In this document: positions 46,532 through 56,438 of the stretch, in pieces
Numbering within the stretch: position 1 is the stretch's first letter
Layout: each line of letters begins with the position of its first letter
Assembly: GCF_000317085.1 (NCBI RefSeq)
Contig: NC_019702.1
Location: forward strand, 526,394-590,393
DNA: 64,000 bases
Origin: Synechococcus sp. PCC 7502
GTDB lineage: Bacteria > Cyanobacteriota > Cyanobacteriia > Pseudanabaenales > Pseudanabaenaceae
Direction: 5' to 3'
The notes under the pieces: model-generated
What the model was told of the DNA's origin: nothing
The model's input: the letters and a program-made list of their open reading frames with translations, nothing else
Databases searched by the model: none
Position numbers and translations under genes: made by a program

Positions 46532-48112
46532 ATGTTAGATCATAATCCTCTGCCTATAGGTTCCTTTGGTAATTGGAAAAAGCTGCAAAACGGATCAGAT
46601 ATTCGAGGTGTAGCGATCGCAGGGGTTGTCGATGAACCCGTTAACCTTACACCCGAAATTACGCAAATTCTTGGACAAGCATTTACCCAGTGGTTGACAC
46701 AGAAAGTTAATAAACCTGTTGCCGAGCTAACTATTTCCGTAGGTCGAGATAGTCGTTTATCGGGTTTAAGTCTGACTGAAGCAGTAATAGCAGGAATTAC
46801 GAGCATTGGAGCTAGGGTGTATGACTTTGGTATGGCTTCAACTCCCGCCATGTTTATGAGTACGATCGCAGAAGGATTTAACTGTGATGGCGCAATTATG
46901 CTAACAGCTAGTCATTTGCCCTTTAATCGTAACGGTTTAAAGTTTTTTACAGCGGGTGGGGGCTTAGAAAAACAAGATATTACTGAGATTTTGGCATTGG
47001 CTGAGGCTGGGGAATTTCAAGAATTAGCGATCGCTCCCAGTTCAACAAATCAGATCACAAAGCAAGACTTTATCTCTATCTATAGCCAGCAACTTGTTCA
47101 GAAAATTCGTATACAGGTTAATCATCCCCACAATTTTGACCAACCACTGCAAGGCTTAAAAATTATTGTCGATGCTGGTAATGGTGCAGGTGGCTTTTAT
47201 GCAGCCCAAGTTTTAGAACCCCTAGGTGCAGATACTACAGGCAGTCAGTTTTTAGAACCCGATGGTAATTTCCCCAACCATGTCCCTAACCCAGAAGATA
47301 AAGTGGCAATGGCATCAATTTGTCAGGCAGTAATTGATCACAAAGCGGATTTTGGCATTATTTTTGATACCGATGTTGATCGCAGTGCCGCCGTGGATCA
47401 GTTTGGGCATGAGCTTAACCGTAATCGTTTGATTGCCCTAATGTCAGCAATTATTCTGCAAGAGCATCCCCATTCTACGATCGTGACAGATTCGATCACC
47501 TCTGATGGTTTGAATGAGTTTATTACCAAAGACTTACAGGGAACGCACCATCGGTTTAAGCGGGGTTACAAAAATGTGATTAACGAAGCCATTCTCTTAA
47601 ATCAGTTAGGAAAGGAATCTTGGCTAGCGATCGAAACCTCTGGACATGGGGCATTAAAAGAAAATTATTTTCTTGATGATGGAGCCTATTTGGTCAGTAA
47701 GTTATTAATTGAACTGGCTAAATCTAAATTGGCAGGTAGAAACTTAACGGATTTAATTGCTAACTTAAAAGAACCTGTAGAAAGTAGTGAATTTAGAATC
47801 AAGATTACTGCTGAAAATTTCAAAGCTATTGGGAATGAGGCGATCGCCCAACTTCAAATCTTTGCCTCTCAACAACCAGATTGGGAAATAGTTCCTAATA
47901 ATTACGAAGGAGTAAGGGTTTCCTGTAGTTCAGACAGTGAAAATGGTTGGTTTTTATTGCGCTTATCTTTGCATGATCCTGTCATACCTCTCAATATTGA
48001 ATCTAATATTGCAGGTGGAGTGACTAAAATAGCGACAAGACTTTTATCCTTCTTACAAACCTTAGAATCTGTATTTGATCTGAGTAGCCTGAAGAATCGC
48101 GAGCTTCAGTAA
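46532..48112 (+). CDS. Phosphohexomutase (phosphomannomutase/phosphoglucomutase-like)
   Basis: The 526-residue enzyme has the four-domain alpha-D-phosphohexomutase layout: the catalytic serine loop TASHLPFNRNGLKFF, the metal-binding loop DTDVDRSAAV, the sugar loop ETSGHGALKENYFLDDG, and the phosphate-binding C-domain with EGVRVSC. It converts sugar 1- and 6-phosphates. The Arg after DVDR and the Gly-rich part are intact. Whether mannose or glucose is preferred is not decided. Confidence 0.85.
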   Translation: MLDHNPLPIGSFGNWKKLQNGSDIRGVAIAGVVDEPVNLTPEITQILGQAFTQWLTQKVNKPVAELTISVGRDSRLSGLSLTEAVIAGITSIGARVYDFGMASTPAMFMSTIAEGFNCDGAIMLTASHLPFNRNGLKFFTAGGGLEKQDITEILALAEAGEFQELAIAPSSTNQITKQDFISIYSQQLVQKIRIQVNHPHNFDQPLQGLKIIVDAGNGAGGFYAAQVLEPLGADTTGSQFLEPDGNFPNHVPNPEDKVAMASICQAVIDHKADFGIIFDTDVDRSAAVDQFGHELNRNRLIALMSAIILQEHPHSTIVTDSITSDGLNEFITKDLQGTHHRFKRGYKNVINEAILLNQLGKESWLAIETSGHGALKENYFLDDGAYLVSKLLIELAKSKLAGRNLTDLIANLKEPVESSEFRIKITAENFKAIGNEAIAQLQIFASQQPDWEIVPNNYEGVRVSCSSDSENGWFLLRLSLHDPVIPLNIESNIAGGVTKIATRLLSFLQTLESVFDLSSLKNRELQ

Positions 48113-48122
48113 CTGGCTAATC

Positions 48123-48851
48123 TTAATAACTGAGAATTTTAGATAGAAATTGCTGGGCACGTTCTGAGCGGGGAGTCCCAAAAAATTCTTCCTTGGTTGT
48201 ATCCTCAATAATACTGCCGTGATCCATAAAAATCACACGGTGAGCGACCTTACGAGCAAATCCCATTTCGTGGGTAACCACCATCATTGTCATGCCTTCA
48301 GTTGCTAGTTCCACCATGACATCTAAAACCTCATTTACCATTTCAGGATCAAGAGCAGAGGTTGGTTCATCAAATAGCATCACAATTGGATCCATTGCCA
48401 AGGCACGAGCGATCGCCACCCGTTGTTGTTGTCCACCTGAAAGCTGTCCAGGGAATTTATGAGCTTGCACAGTTAAACCTACCCGTTGTAGTAGCTGCAT
48501 TCCTTTGTCTGTGGCTTCCTGTTTACTGCGTTTTAATACTTTAATGGGAGCGATCGTCAGGTTATCAATTATAGTGAGATGGGGAAATAATTCAAAATGC
48601 TGGAATACCATGCCCACTTGCGATCGCAGCTTAGGTAGATTAGTTTTAGGGTTACCTACAGAAGTGCCATCCACCCAAATATCACCCTGCTGAAAAGACT
48701 CCAAGCCATTGACACATTTAATTAAAGTGGATTTACCTGAACCCGAGGGACCACACACAACCACAACTTCACCCTTATTTACCTGAGTTGTGCAATCATT
48801 CAAAACCTGAAACTTACCGTACCATTTAGAAACTTTTTCGAGGGTAATCAT
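48123..48851 (-). CDS. Polar amino acid ABC transporter ATP-binding protein
   Basis: The 242-residue ATPase has Walker [14 protein letters not shown], the Q-loop [12 protein letters not shown], signature [16 protein letters not shown], and Walker [14 protein letters not shown] with the H-loop [11 protein letters not shown]. It belongs to the GlnQ/ArtP group that drives uptake of polar amino acids. Eleven bases upstream ends a permease gene that is broken, so this ATPase may be an orphan or serve another permease. An AAGGAG ribosome site lies about eight bases before its ATG. Confidence 0.92.
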   Translation of the reverse strand: MITLEKVSKWYGKFQVLNDCTTQVNKGEVVVVCGPSGSGKSTLIKCVNGLESFQQGDIWVDGTSVGNPKTNLPKLRSQVGMVFQHFELFPHLTIIDNLTIAPIKVLKRSKQEATDKGMQLLQRVGLTVQAHKFPGQLSGGQQQRVAIARALAMDPIVMLFDEPTSALDPEMVNEVLDVMVELATEGMTMMVVTHEMGFARKVAHRVIFMDHGSIIEDTTKEEFFGTPRSERAQQFLSKILSY

Positions 48852-48862
48852 GGAAATTCTCC

Positions 48863-49185
48863 TTATCGGGCAGTACTAAGATTAGATTGAAGTCGTCTGA
48901 CTAGGCGCGAAAGGGCAAAACTCATCAGAAAATAAATTACAGCCACAAAACTATACATCTCCACTAAGCGACTATCTCGTTAGGCGACTTTAGTGGCGGC
49001 ACCAAGGAAATCGGTAACGGAAATTACATACACTAGGGAAGTATCTTGGAATAGAACGATGGTTTGAGGTAGCAAAAAATAGGAATCATATTTCTAAATC
49101 CTTGTGGCAGAATCACATATCGCATTTGTTGAAGATAGGAAAATTCCACTGCCTTCGCTGCAATGTTCTGGAAGGATTTATCCAT
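48863..49185 (-). pseudogene. Amino acid ABC transporter permease remnant
   Basis: Only the last 100 or so residues remain. On the minus strand AVEFSYLQQMRYVILPQGFR, then (after a one-base frameshift in a T-run) LPQTIVLFQDTSLVYVISVT, DFLGAATKVA, a TAA, and MYSFVAVIYFLMSFALSRLV. This is the C-terminal third of a GltK/ArtM-type permease, normally over 215 residues. The N-terminal helices and the start of the EAA loop are gone. Between it and the next gene (49186-49278) nothing else is seen. Confidence 0.82.
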
Positions 49186-49278
49186 AAATAATCTCCTTAG
49201 TTAATTTGATTTGTATTACTATACCTTTGCTTATGCAGAACAATATGTGTCAAAGTTGCCTGTTTACTTGCAAACGAG

Positions 49279-49938
49279 TTAATAGGAACTTCGTCTTTCT
49301 GCTTCTTGTCGCAAAGCAATTAGAGTTTTAATCAGACTATCGCTATAGATACTGAAAAATAGACTACTGGGCGTAGAAGGACTCGGTTCCACATTAACTG
49401 TATTGGTAACTAAAACCTGATTGGGAGAAATCACTTCAATTTGCCATACACCATTCAAAGACTTAATACTTTCCCCTGTTTGCATTTCAAAGGTGATTAA
49501 ACTAGGATAATCTGCGGTAGCAGCGATCGTTAATTTACTACTTTGACTAAAAAATAGAATTTGAACTACATTAGTTTGTTCATAAACCGTATAATTCCCT
49601 TTGCTCTCCAAAATTTTAACGGAAGTAACAGTAGGTAGAAATTTGGGGAAATTACGATAATCCGTGAGTACCTTCCATGCTTTTTCAATTGGGGCATTAA
49701 TCAGTATCTTGCTCACATAATGTCCATCCTGACCTGTAAGAATTACCTTACCTGCAGTTAAAGCAGTTTGTTCTTGCTCTGATAATTCGGATAATTTAGA
49801 TAGCTTGGATAATTTATTGATTGGACTAGATACTTCAGCCTTAGAAAATTGTGAAGTTCCATATAGAGTTTGCCCAGGTAATTGTCCAGTTAAAATAGTG
49901 AGAGCCAATGATAATATAAGCGAGGTTTTAGGATACAT
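49279..49938 (-). CDS. Secreted SRPBCC/START-like protein
   Basis: The 219-residue protein has a signal peptide-like N-terminus (MYPKTSLILSLALTILTG, then QTLYG) and a low-complexity INKLSKLSKLSELSEQEQ built from a 9-base repeat. From about residue 70 a coenzyme-Q-binding/START-type domain follows: ILINAPIEKAWKVLTDYRNF, PKFLPTVTSVKILESKGN and WQIEVISPNQVLVTNTVNVE. Such domains bind lipids or quinones. The partner is unknown. Confidence 0.8.
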   Translation of the reverse strand: MYPKTSLILSLALTILTGQLPGQTLYGTSQFSKAEVSSPINKLSKLSKLSELSEQEQTALTAGKVILTGQDGHYVSKILINAPIEKAWKVLTDYRNFPKFLPTVTSVKILESKGNYTVYEQTNVVQILFFSQSSKLTIAATADYPSLITFEMQTGESIKSLNGVWQIEVISPNQVLVTNTVNVEPSPSTPSSLFFSIYSDSLIKTLIALRQEAERRSSY

Positions 49939-50087
49939 GTTGAGTTGCAGGTTGATGTGCTTTTAATAATCAGTTCGAGTCTGTGACCATTTTGTGAGCT
50001 TGAGCATAGGTTAGATGACTCCTAAAACAATCATTAAGATTCATAGTTCCTCATGAATTTTCTCAAAACCAATCTTAAAGCCAAATT

Positions 50088-50465
50088 CTAAAACCTAAAA
50101 TGCTGCTGTACGACCGCAAAACGAGAACAATCCCAATAATCAATATGAGAGATAATTAATTCATCACTACTGATTTCCAATTCACTCCTCCCCGTGACTG
50201 AAATGCGAGGTTTCCAAGGTAGCGGAGCATTCCAACTCATTGTCCATCGGGTATGAATTCTATGATTATCTAGCTGTATATCATGGAGTTCTAATTTGAG
50301 GTTAGAAAACCAATAGGTAATGAATCCAATCATTTTTTTGTATTGGTCTAATCCTCGAAATTCATATACAGGGTCTTTAAAGAAAACATGAGGATCGTAG
50401 ATGCTGTAGGTTTGAGCCTCAGGGAACCTAGCATAGTCATCTTTTACAATCTCTAGAAGCTGCAT
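50088..50465 (-). CDS. DUF2358 family protein
   Basis: The 125-residue protein has the DUF2358 text LEIVKDDYARFPEAQTYSIY, DPHVFFKDPVYEFRGLDQYK, TGRSELEISSDELIISHIDY and WDCSRFA; the fold is related to the nuclear transport factor 2 family. The open frame begins at TTG 50537, but ATG 50465 fits the family start better. It is divergent from the lycopene-cyclase-like gene. No function is known. Confidence 0.75.
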   Translation of the reverse strand: MQLLEIVKDDYARFPEAQTYSIYDPHVFFKDPVYEFRGLDQYKKMIGFITYWFSNLKLELHDIQLDNHRIHTRWTMSWNAPLPWKPRISVTGRSELEISSDELIISHIDYWDCSRFAVVQQHFRF

Positions 50466-50538
50466 AGGGGTTTGTAATGTCTTGTAACATTTTGTTAAAA
50501 TACTATTATATTCCTTCTCCGTATTTACCTGCGCCAAT

Positions 50539-52098
50539 ATGCCGATTAATGAGTCTTTGCTCGCCCAACTTTCCGATCAAGATTTATCTAGGCTGCAACA
50601 GTTCGATCGCTTTTGGCAGAATTATCGCCTTGGTAACAATAAAATTCCCAATCTGATTACCGAAAATCATCAACTCCTCTCTGGGACTGACTGTGATGTG
50701 GCGATCGCTGGAGGGACATTAGGGATTATCATTGCCTGCGCTCTGCAAAGACGGGGATGGAAAGTTGTGGTGATTGAAAAGGGAATTCTCAAAGGTAGGG
50801 TACAGGAGTGGAATATTGCCAGACGGGAACTAGAGGTATTACTGGAATTAGAATTACTGAGTGAAATAGAGTTAGAGTCAGCGATTGCTACTACTTATAA
50901 TCCCGGACGAATTGGCTTTAAAGGAGGCGAAGAGATATGGGTGCGGGATGTTTTAAATCTTGGTGTTAGTCCTGTAATTTTATTAGATATTTTGAAAGAA
51001 CAGTTTTTAGCGGCAGGGGGGCAGGTTTGGGAACATACAGAACTAGAGCAAGCGATCGTTCATCCCGATGGTATAGCTCTGCATTTAGTCTGCGATCGCC
51101 AACCTCGACTTTTACAAGCACGATTATTACTGGATATGATGGGACATTTTTCTCCAATTGTGGCTCAAGCCCGCCAAGGTAGCCGTCCTGATGGAATTTG
51201 TATGGTTGTGGGTAGCTGCGCCCAAGGCATTCTTCCTAAGGATTTTGGTGATCTCTTCTATTCATTTACATCTATTTCCCATAGTTGTCAGTATTTTTGG
51301 GAAGCTTTTCCCGCCCAAGATGGCAGAACCACATATCTATTTACCTATGCCGATCTTCACCCTGATCGCTTCACATTTCAGGAACTGTTTGCCGAATATT
51401 TTACCTATTTACCCCAATATCAGGATGTGGCTCTAGAGGAATTACATTTAAACCGAATTTTGTATGGATTTTTCCCTTCCTATCAGCGATCGCCCCTGCA
51501 AACTAATTGGGATAGAATTTTGCAAGTAGGAGATAGTAGTGGTAGTCAATCACCCTTGAGCTTTGGTGGATTTGGAGCTTTAATTCGCCATCTCCAACGT
51601 TTAACCGCAGGTATTTGTGACGCTCTAAAATGGAATCTACTCAGTCGCAAAGATTTACAACGATTACAGCCTTACCAGCCCAGTCTTTCCGCCACATGGC
51701 TATTTCAACAGGCAATGCGAGTACCTATGAATAAGTCTTACCATCCCCAAGCAATTAATGAACTGCTAATTCTCACCTTTCAAATTATGAAAAAGCTAGG
51801 TGATCCAGTGCTTAAGCCCTTTTTACAGGATATTGTGCAGTTTCCTGCGCTCTCCCAAACCATGCTAGGGATGATGGTTGCTGATCCAGTATTGGTATCA
51901 AAAATTGCCCTTAAGGTTGGACTACCTAGCCTCTTAAATTGGCTACAACATTTTGCTTTGTTGGGTAGTTATGATCTGTGTTATCGCCTTGCTAATTCAA
52001 CTATCCCTTTATTCCAAAATCTTTTACCAGAGCATCAGTATGTCCTTACCTGCCAGATCAATGCGTGGAAATATGGATCAGGAATGGATTATCACTAA
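50539..52098 (+). CDS. Lycopene cyclase CruA/CruP-like flavoprotein
   Basis: The 519-residue protein carries a FAD-binding fold near residues 52-80 (CDVAIAGGTLGIIIACALQR), then GWKVVVIEKG and the distinctive GRVQEWNIARREL. WVRDVLNLGVSPVILLDILK and LQVGDSSGSQSPLSFGGFGA also fit CruA/CruP. CruA cyclises lycopene; CruP is a paralogue with a role in stress and carotenoid chemistry. Length favours CruP, but the call between them is not firm. It is membrane-associated by family. Confidence 0.72.
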   Translation: MPINESLLAQLSDQDLSRLQQFDRFWQNYRLGNNKIPNLITENHQLLSGTDCDVAIAGGTLGIIIACALQRRGWKVVVIEKGILKGRVQEWNIARRELEVLLELELLSEIELESAIATTYNPGRIGFKGGEEIWVRDVLNLGVSPVILLDILKEQFLAAGGQVWEHTELEQAIVHPDGIALHLVCDRQPRLLQARLLLDMMGHFSPIVAQARQGSRPDGICMVVGSCAQGILPKDFGDLFYSFTSISHSCQYFWEAFPAQDGRTTYLFTYADLHPDRFTFQELFAEYFTYLPQYQDVALEELHLNRILYGFFPSYQRSPLQTNWDRILQVGDSSGSQSPLSFGGFGALIRHLQRLTAGICDALKWNLLSRKDLQRLQPYQPSLSATWLFQQAMRVPMNKSYHPQAINELLILTFQIMKKLGDPVLKPFLQDIVQFPALSQTMLGMMVADPVLVSKIALKVGLPSLLNWLQHFALLGSYDLCYRLANSTIPLFQNLLPEHQYVLTCQINAWKYGSGMDYH

Positions 52099-52280
52099 TA
52101 GCTGCTATCAGCCACACAGATGCCCTGACATTTAATTCCATTGCTAGCAGTACGTTGACAATGGGGACAGAGGACTATTTCTTGCTTCACTTTGCCGAGA
52201 TTCGACTCTAAATTCTGATTTGGTTTGTGATTAATTGAATGATTAACTGGATGATCAGTCGAAGAAAGTTGAGAGGTCAT
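52095..52280 (-). CDS. Small putative zinc-ribbon protein
   Basis: The 61-residue protein has a polar N-terminal half (VNHSINHKPNQNLESN) and a C-terminal Cys cluster: VLCPHCQRTASNGIKCQGIC followed by VADSSY. CX2C and CX3C patterns could bind zinc. I recall similar short proteins in other cyanobacteria, so the frame is likely real. Its end overlaps the cruA/cruP-like stop by four bases on the opposite strand. Confidence 0.6.
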   Translation of the reverse strand: MTSQLSSTDHPVNHSINHKPNQNLESNLGKVKQEIVLCPHCQRTASNGIKCQGICVADSSY

Positions 52281-52418
52281 AGGTTAGTAATATTAACGAT
52301 TCCACTTGGGGCTAATTTTTGTAATTAATGTAAATAATTCGTTACAATACCTAATATAGCATCACCATTTAGCAAACTTTTATCTAGTACTACTTATCTA
52401 AACCTGAAGTGAAAAACT

Positions 52419-53210
52419 ATGTATCTAACCTGGCTAGACAGTAACTCTTGGTTAATTGAGATTGCCAACAAACGCATCTTACTTGATCCTTGGCTAGTTG
52501 GATCTCTGACGTTTGGTGATACGCCCTGGTTCTTTAAGGCAGATCGCCGCTCACCTTTACCTGTTTCTATTTATGAAAATATAGATTTAATTTTGTTATC
52601 CCAAGGGTTACCAGATCATGCTCATCCCCCCACTTTAAAAGTATTAAGCCGTATCATTCCCATCGTTGGTTCCCCTAGTGCGGCAAAACTAACTCAAGAG
52701 CTTGGATATACTAATGTCACAGCTTTAGCCCATGATCAGGTATTTAGCATTCCCAATTTACTGGAAATTCACGCAGTTAAGGGTTCCCCCACAGGTCCAA
52801 CCACAACTGAGAACGGATATATTCTCAAAGACTTAGGAGAAGGAACTTCTCTTTATTACGAACCCCACGGTTATCACACTCCTACAATTCAGGCATTTGC
52901 CCCCGTTGATGTGGTGATTACTCCCATTTTAGACTTAAGACTACCATTGCTAGGAACTATAATTCAAGGACAACAGGGTGCTTTACAGGTGGCGAAGTGG
53001 TTAAAGCCAAGGATCATATTACCGACGGCGGGGGATGGGGATTTAATTTATTCAGGATTTTTACTAAATTTCCTGAAGGCAGAGGGTAGTGCGGATATGT
53101 TGCGATCGCAATTCCAATCTCATAATCTTGATACCCAAATCCTTGAAGTGAAAGTAGGAGAACGGCGGCAAGTATCACAAACCCGGAATGATGCAGTTGC
53201 TTCTAGGTAA
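52419..53210 (+). CDS. MBL-fold metallo-hydrolase-like protein
   Basis: The 263-residue protein opens MYLTWLDSNSWLIEIANKRI, where a metallo-beta-lactamase strand pair is clear, and has LDPWLVG. The metal motif is LLSQGLPDHAHPPTLKV, so the usual first His-X-His is replaced by Gln-Gly-Leu-Pro; Asp-His-Ala-His may still bind metal. Later GDGDLIYSGF and YYEPHGYHTP fit the fold. The subset resembles plant and cyanobacterial proteins of unknown activity. Confidence 0.75.
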   Translation: MYLTWLDSNSWLIEIANKRILLDPWLVGSLTFGDTPWFFKADRRSPLPVSIYENIDLILLSQGLPDHAHPPTLKVLSRIIPIVGSPSAAKLTQELGYTNVTALAHDQVFSIPNLLEIHAVKGSPTGPTTTENGYILKDLGEGTSLYYEPHGYHTPTIQAFAPVDVVITPILDLRLPLLGTIIQGQQGALQVAKWLKPRIILPTAGDGDLIYSGFLLNFLKAEGSADMLRSQFQSHNLDTQILEVKVGERRQVSQTRNDAVASR

Positions 53211-54782
53211 TTAATTATTGGAATCCCAGCCACTGGTATAACGCTTTAGTTCTTGAGTCAGGGCAAGATCGTTTGATGCAGTTCTAGCTCCAGTTTCGGC
53301 TGCCCAACGTTTAAGATGATTAATTTGCTCGTGGGCGATCGCTGCTAAAGGCACAGTTTCTTTAATTGCCAGCATAATATCTGCGGTGGTAAAGTCGCGG
53401 CGATTTTGGGCAAATCCGTGGTGCATCCCATCAATAATGACCTGTTCAATCTCAGCTCCGCTAAACTCCTGAGATGCCTGGGATAAAAGAGCTAAATCAA
53501 ATTCTCGTAACCGATTGGGGCGCAGTCTCTGTAGATGCACTTTAAATATTTCCTGTCTTTCCGTAATTGTCGGTAAATTCACAAAAAAGATTTCATCAAA
53601 CCTCCCTTTTCGCAATAATTCGGCGGGTAAAATCTGCACATTATTAGCTGTGGCAACGATAAATACAGGCGTAGTTTTTTCCTGCATCCAAGTAATTAAG
53701 GAGGCAAATACGCGGCGACTAGTTCCCGAATCACTATCACTGTTAAGGTGGATATTCCCAAAGGCTTTATCGATTTCATCAATCCACAGGACACAAGGAG
53801 CGATCGCTTCCACTAACTGAATCATCTGGCGCACGCGGCTTTCACTTTCTCCGACAATTCCGCCAAATAAACGTCCTGAATCCAGTCTGAGCAAGGGTAA
53901 TCTCCACTCATGGGCGATCGTCTTCGCAGATAGGGACTTACCCGTGCCTTGAATTCCTACTAGTAAAACGCCTTTAGGATTAGGAATTCCATACCGCCTT
54001 GCCTCTTCAGTGAAAGCATTTTGCCGTTCTTTGACCCATTGTTTCAAGTTCTCCAACCCGCCCACACTCTTAAGGGAGTCTTTAGTGGTAAAAAATTCTA
54101 AAATCCCCGTTTGCTTGATTGCTCTTTGTTTTTCCAAGAGGATTACTTCAATATCAGAATCATCAATCTGTTGCTTAGAAGCTAAGGCTGTGGCTAACAC
54201 CCTCTGAATTCGCATCCGACTTAATCCTTGACAAGCTTTAACTAACTGCTCCCATGCAAGTCCCGTAATTTTTATGGCTTCAGGGGCGATCGCATTCTGA
54301 ATTAAATTAGCAATTTCTAGGGTATTAGGTAAAGGAAAATCAATCACTGTCACCTCTTCCGTAAGTTCCGATGGTAACTCTAGGTAGTGACCAGTAATAA
54401 TTAAAATCTTGCGGGTGCGGGTTAATTCCCTTGCCAAATTCTTAAGCTCTCTAATAATGGGAATATTACTGGGAGTATGGGGATTTTTAAGAAATGGATG
54501 CAGTCCCCGCATGATATATATGGTTCCATCCCTTTCAGTAGGATTACTAATCCGTAGCAATGCAGGCATAATCGCACCTTTATCGGTATGATTATCGTCC
54601 CAGCCTCTAACAATATCCCAAAATAAAATTTGACGCTCGGGTTGAGATTGAGCCGCAATTAAAGATATAGCTTCTTCCACAGGTTCTTCCTCGATCGCCA
54701 CAATATATAACAATGGATAACGCGATCGCATCATTAAATCCACTTGCTTGATAAAACTGGAGTGATGAGTTTGGGTATCCAT
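53211..54782 (-). CDS. ycf46: AAA+ ATPase Ycf46
   Basis: The 523-residue protein has an N-terminal region of about 235 residues (SRYPLLYIVAIEEEPVEEAI) and an AAA+ module with Walker A GIQGTGKSLSAKTIAHEW, Walker B CVLWIDEIDKAFG, and RKGRFDEIFFVNLPTITERQ. Sensor and Arg-finger regions are present. Ycf46 has been linked to inorganic carbon use in Synechocystis. It faces the MBL gene, with 3' ends adjacent. Confidence 0.88.
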   Translation of the reverse strand: MDTQTHHSSFIKQVDLMMRSRYPLLYIVAIEEEPVEEAISLIAAQSQPERQILFWDIVRGWDDNHTDKGAIMPALLRISNPTERDGTIYIMRGLHPFLKNPHTPSNIPIIRELKNLARELTRTRKILIITGHYLELPSELTEEVTVIDFPLPNTLEIANLIQNAIAPEAIKITGLAWEQLVKACQGLSRMRIQRVLATALASKQQIDDSDIEVILLEKQRAIKQTGILEFFTTKDSLKSVGGLENLKQWVKERQNAFTEEARRYGIPNPKGVLLVGIQGTGKSLSAKTIAHEWRLPLLRLDSGRLFGGIVGESESRVRQMIQLVEAIAPCVLWIDEIDKAFGNIHLNSDSDSGTSRRVFASLITWMQEKTTPVFIVATANNVQILPAELLRKGRFDEIFFVNLPTITERQEIFKVHLQRLRPNRLREFDLALLSQASQEFSGAEIEQVIIDGMHHGFAQNRRDFTTADIMLAIKETVPLAAIAHEQINHLKRWAAETGARTASNDLALTQELKRYTSGWDSNN

Positions 54783-55105
54783 ATCTAGGGTAAGAAATCA
54801 GTAAATGATGAGCGGTAAAATGAGGGGTAGTCCTAAAGATGTAAGGATAATTAAAAAGCTCTTGAGGTATAGATTACATTGATTATCTCCAAAATACTCA
54901 GTGAAAGTTTGATGCTGATTTGAGGCTTGTCAGTTAGTTATATGGTCAATCTTTCGGCTATCAAAGTTAATCTAATCGTTATACTTGTGTTGTTGAATTT
55001 CTAGCTAAACTTCTCAAGCTTTTATATAGATAGCCTTATAAGGATCATTACTTGTTTGGCACTACCCATAGGATTACTCCTAGTCAAAGGATTACGCTTT
55101 ATAAT
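54783..55105. other. Intergenic region without a supported gene
   Basis: The 323-base gap between divergent genes has AT-rich runs and a TATAAT at about 55100 directly before the ATG at 55106. I see no strong hairpin or conserved ORF. An in-frame TTG at 55052 would extend the hydrolase by 18 residues, which I did not take. Confidence 0.4.
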
Positions 55106-56002
55106 ATGCCCATGACTACAACTTTTACAGCTACTGCTTCGGGACAATATTGGACTTGGAGAGAACAAAAAATCTACTACGTCCAAGCGGGTCAAAATTT
55201 ATCTTCTCCACCCTTACTCTTAATTCATGGGTTTGGGGCATCTACCGATCACTGGCAGAAAAATATTAGTGAACTCAGTCGTGAATTTGAAGTGTGGGCG
55301 ATCGATTTATTAGGATTTGGGCGCTCGGCTAAACCAAATTGGCAATATGGTGGCGATCTATGGCGGGAACAACTCCATGACTTTATTAGCGAAATTATTA
55401 AACGTCCCACAGTTTTAGCTGGAAATTCTATCGGTGGCTATGCCTGCTTAACCGTTGCCGCAGATTATCCCGAATCAGTTGCAGGTGTAATTTTACTGAA
55501 TAGTGCTGGCTCATTTACCGATACGAATCCACTCGGTGCCAAAAAAATTAGTCCTTTACAGAAATTCCTACGAGATCTATCCCAATCTTTACTTAAGCAA
55601 TCTTGGGCAATTAGTTTATTATTTCAGTTTGTAAAACAGCGATCGCAAATTCGTAAAACCTTACTTAAAGTCTATATCAATAAATCTGCCGTAACTGATG
55701 AACTGATAGCTAATATTCAACGTCCTGCTAATGACTTGGGAGCGATCGATGTGTTTAGGTCTGTATTTTCTAGCCCCCAAGGGAAAAAAGTAGATGAACT
55801 ACTTCAAACTATGAACTGTCCGCTTTTAGCAATTTGGGGTGAGGCTGATCCGTGGATGAATACCCAAGCCCGTGGAGCTAAGTTCAAAGAATATTATCCG
55901 TCTCTAACTGAGCATTACATTAAGTCAGGACATTGCCCCCATGATGACACTCCTGAGTTGGTGAATCCGATTATTAAAGACTGGTTAAAAAGTTGGGCTT
56001 AG
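55106..56002 (+). CDS. Alpha/beta-hydrolase fold protein
   Basis: The 298-residue protein shows QYWTWREQKIYYVQAG, the oxyanion region LLLIHGFGASTDHWQKN, the nucleophile elbow LAGNSIGGYACLTVAADYP, the acid AIWGEADPWMN and the His in YIKSGHCPHDDTP. All triad members are visible. The type resembles the cyanobacterial hydrolases related to epoxide hydrolases; the substrate is unknown. Its stop overlaps the end of the opposite-strand fkbM gene by four bases. Confidence 0.85.
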   Translation: MPMTTTFTATASGQYWTWREQKIYYVQAGQNLSSPPLLLIHGFGASTDHWQKNISELSREFEVWAIDLLGFGRSAKPNWQYGGDLWREQLHDFISEIIKRPTVLAGNSIGGYACLTVAADYPESVAGVILLNSAGSFTDTNPLGAKKISPLQKFLRDLSQSLLKQSWAISLLFQFVKQRSQIRKTLLKVYINKSAVTDELIANIQRPANDLGAIDVFRSVFSSPQGKKVDELLQTMNCPLLAIWGEADPWMNTQARGAKFKEYYPSLTEHYIKSGHCPHDDTPELVNPIIKDWLKSWA

Positions 56003-56438
56003 GGAGAATTAAGATAGCTTTTTAGATCGGAGAAAATTGGTAAAGAAGTAACTCCCATATTTACTAAATCAGGAAATTGGCTTAATCCATCAACTATATT
56101 CTGGGCGAAGTTAAATTGGGGATCATTTCCATAGTTGATTGTGAGATATTTCAGCAACTCTAGAGCGTAATCGCTAAAGTTAAGAACATCGGCAATACAA
56201 GCCAACTTAAAAATTCTCTCTGGAGTTTTAGGCAGAGATGAAGTACTCTCTCCGATTAAATCTCGAAAATAAAAGACATCTCCCCAGAGTATATGACCTG
56301 GATGGATTTTTGATTGAATCGGTGAATTGATGCGATTACGGCGTCCAACCAAGATTTCAAATAAACTGAAACCATTGTTTCTCATAAATATATCCACATC
56401 AGCAAATAAGGGCTGACCAATGTAAAGTGGAAAAAACT

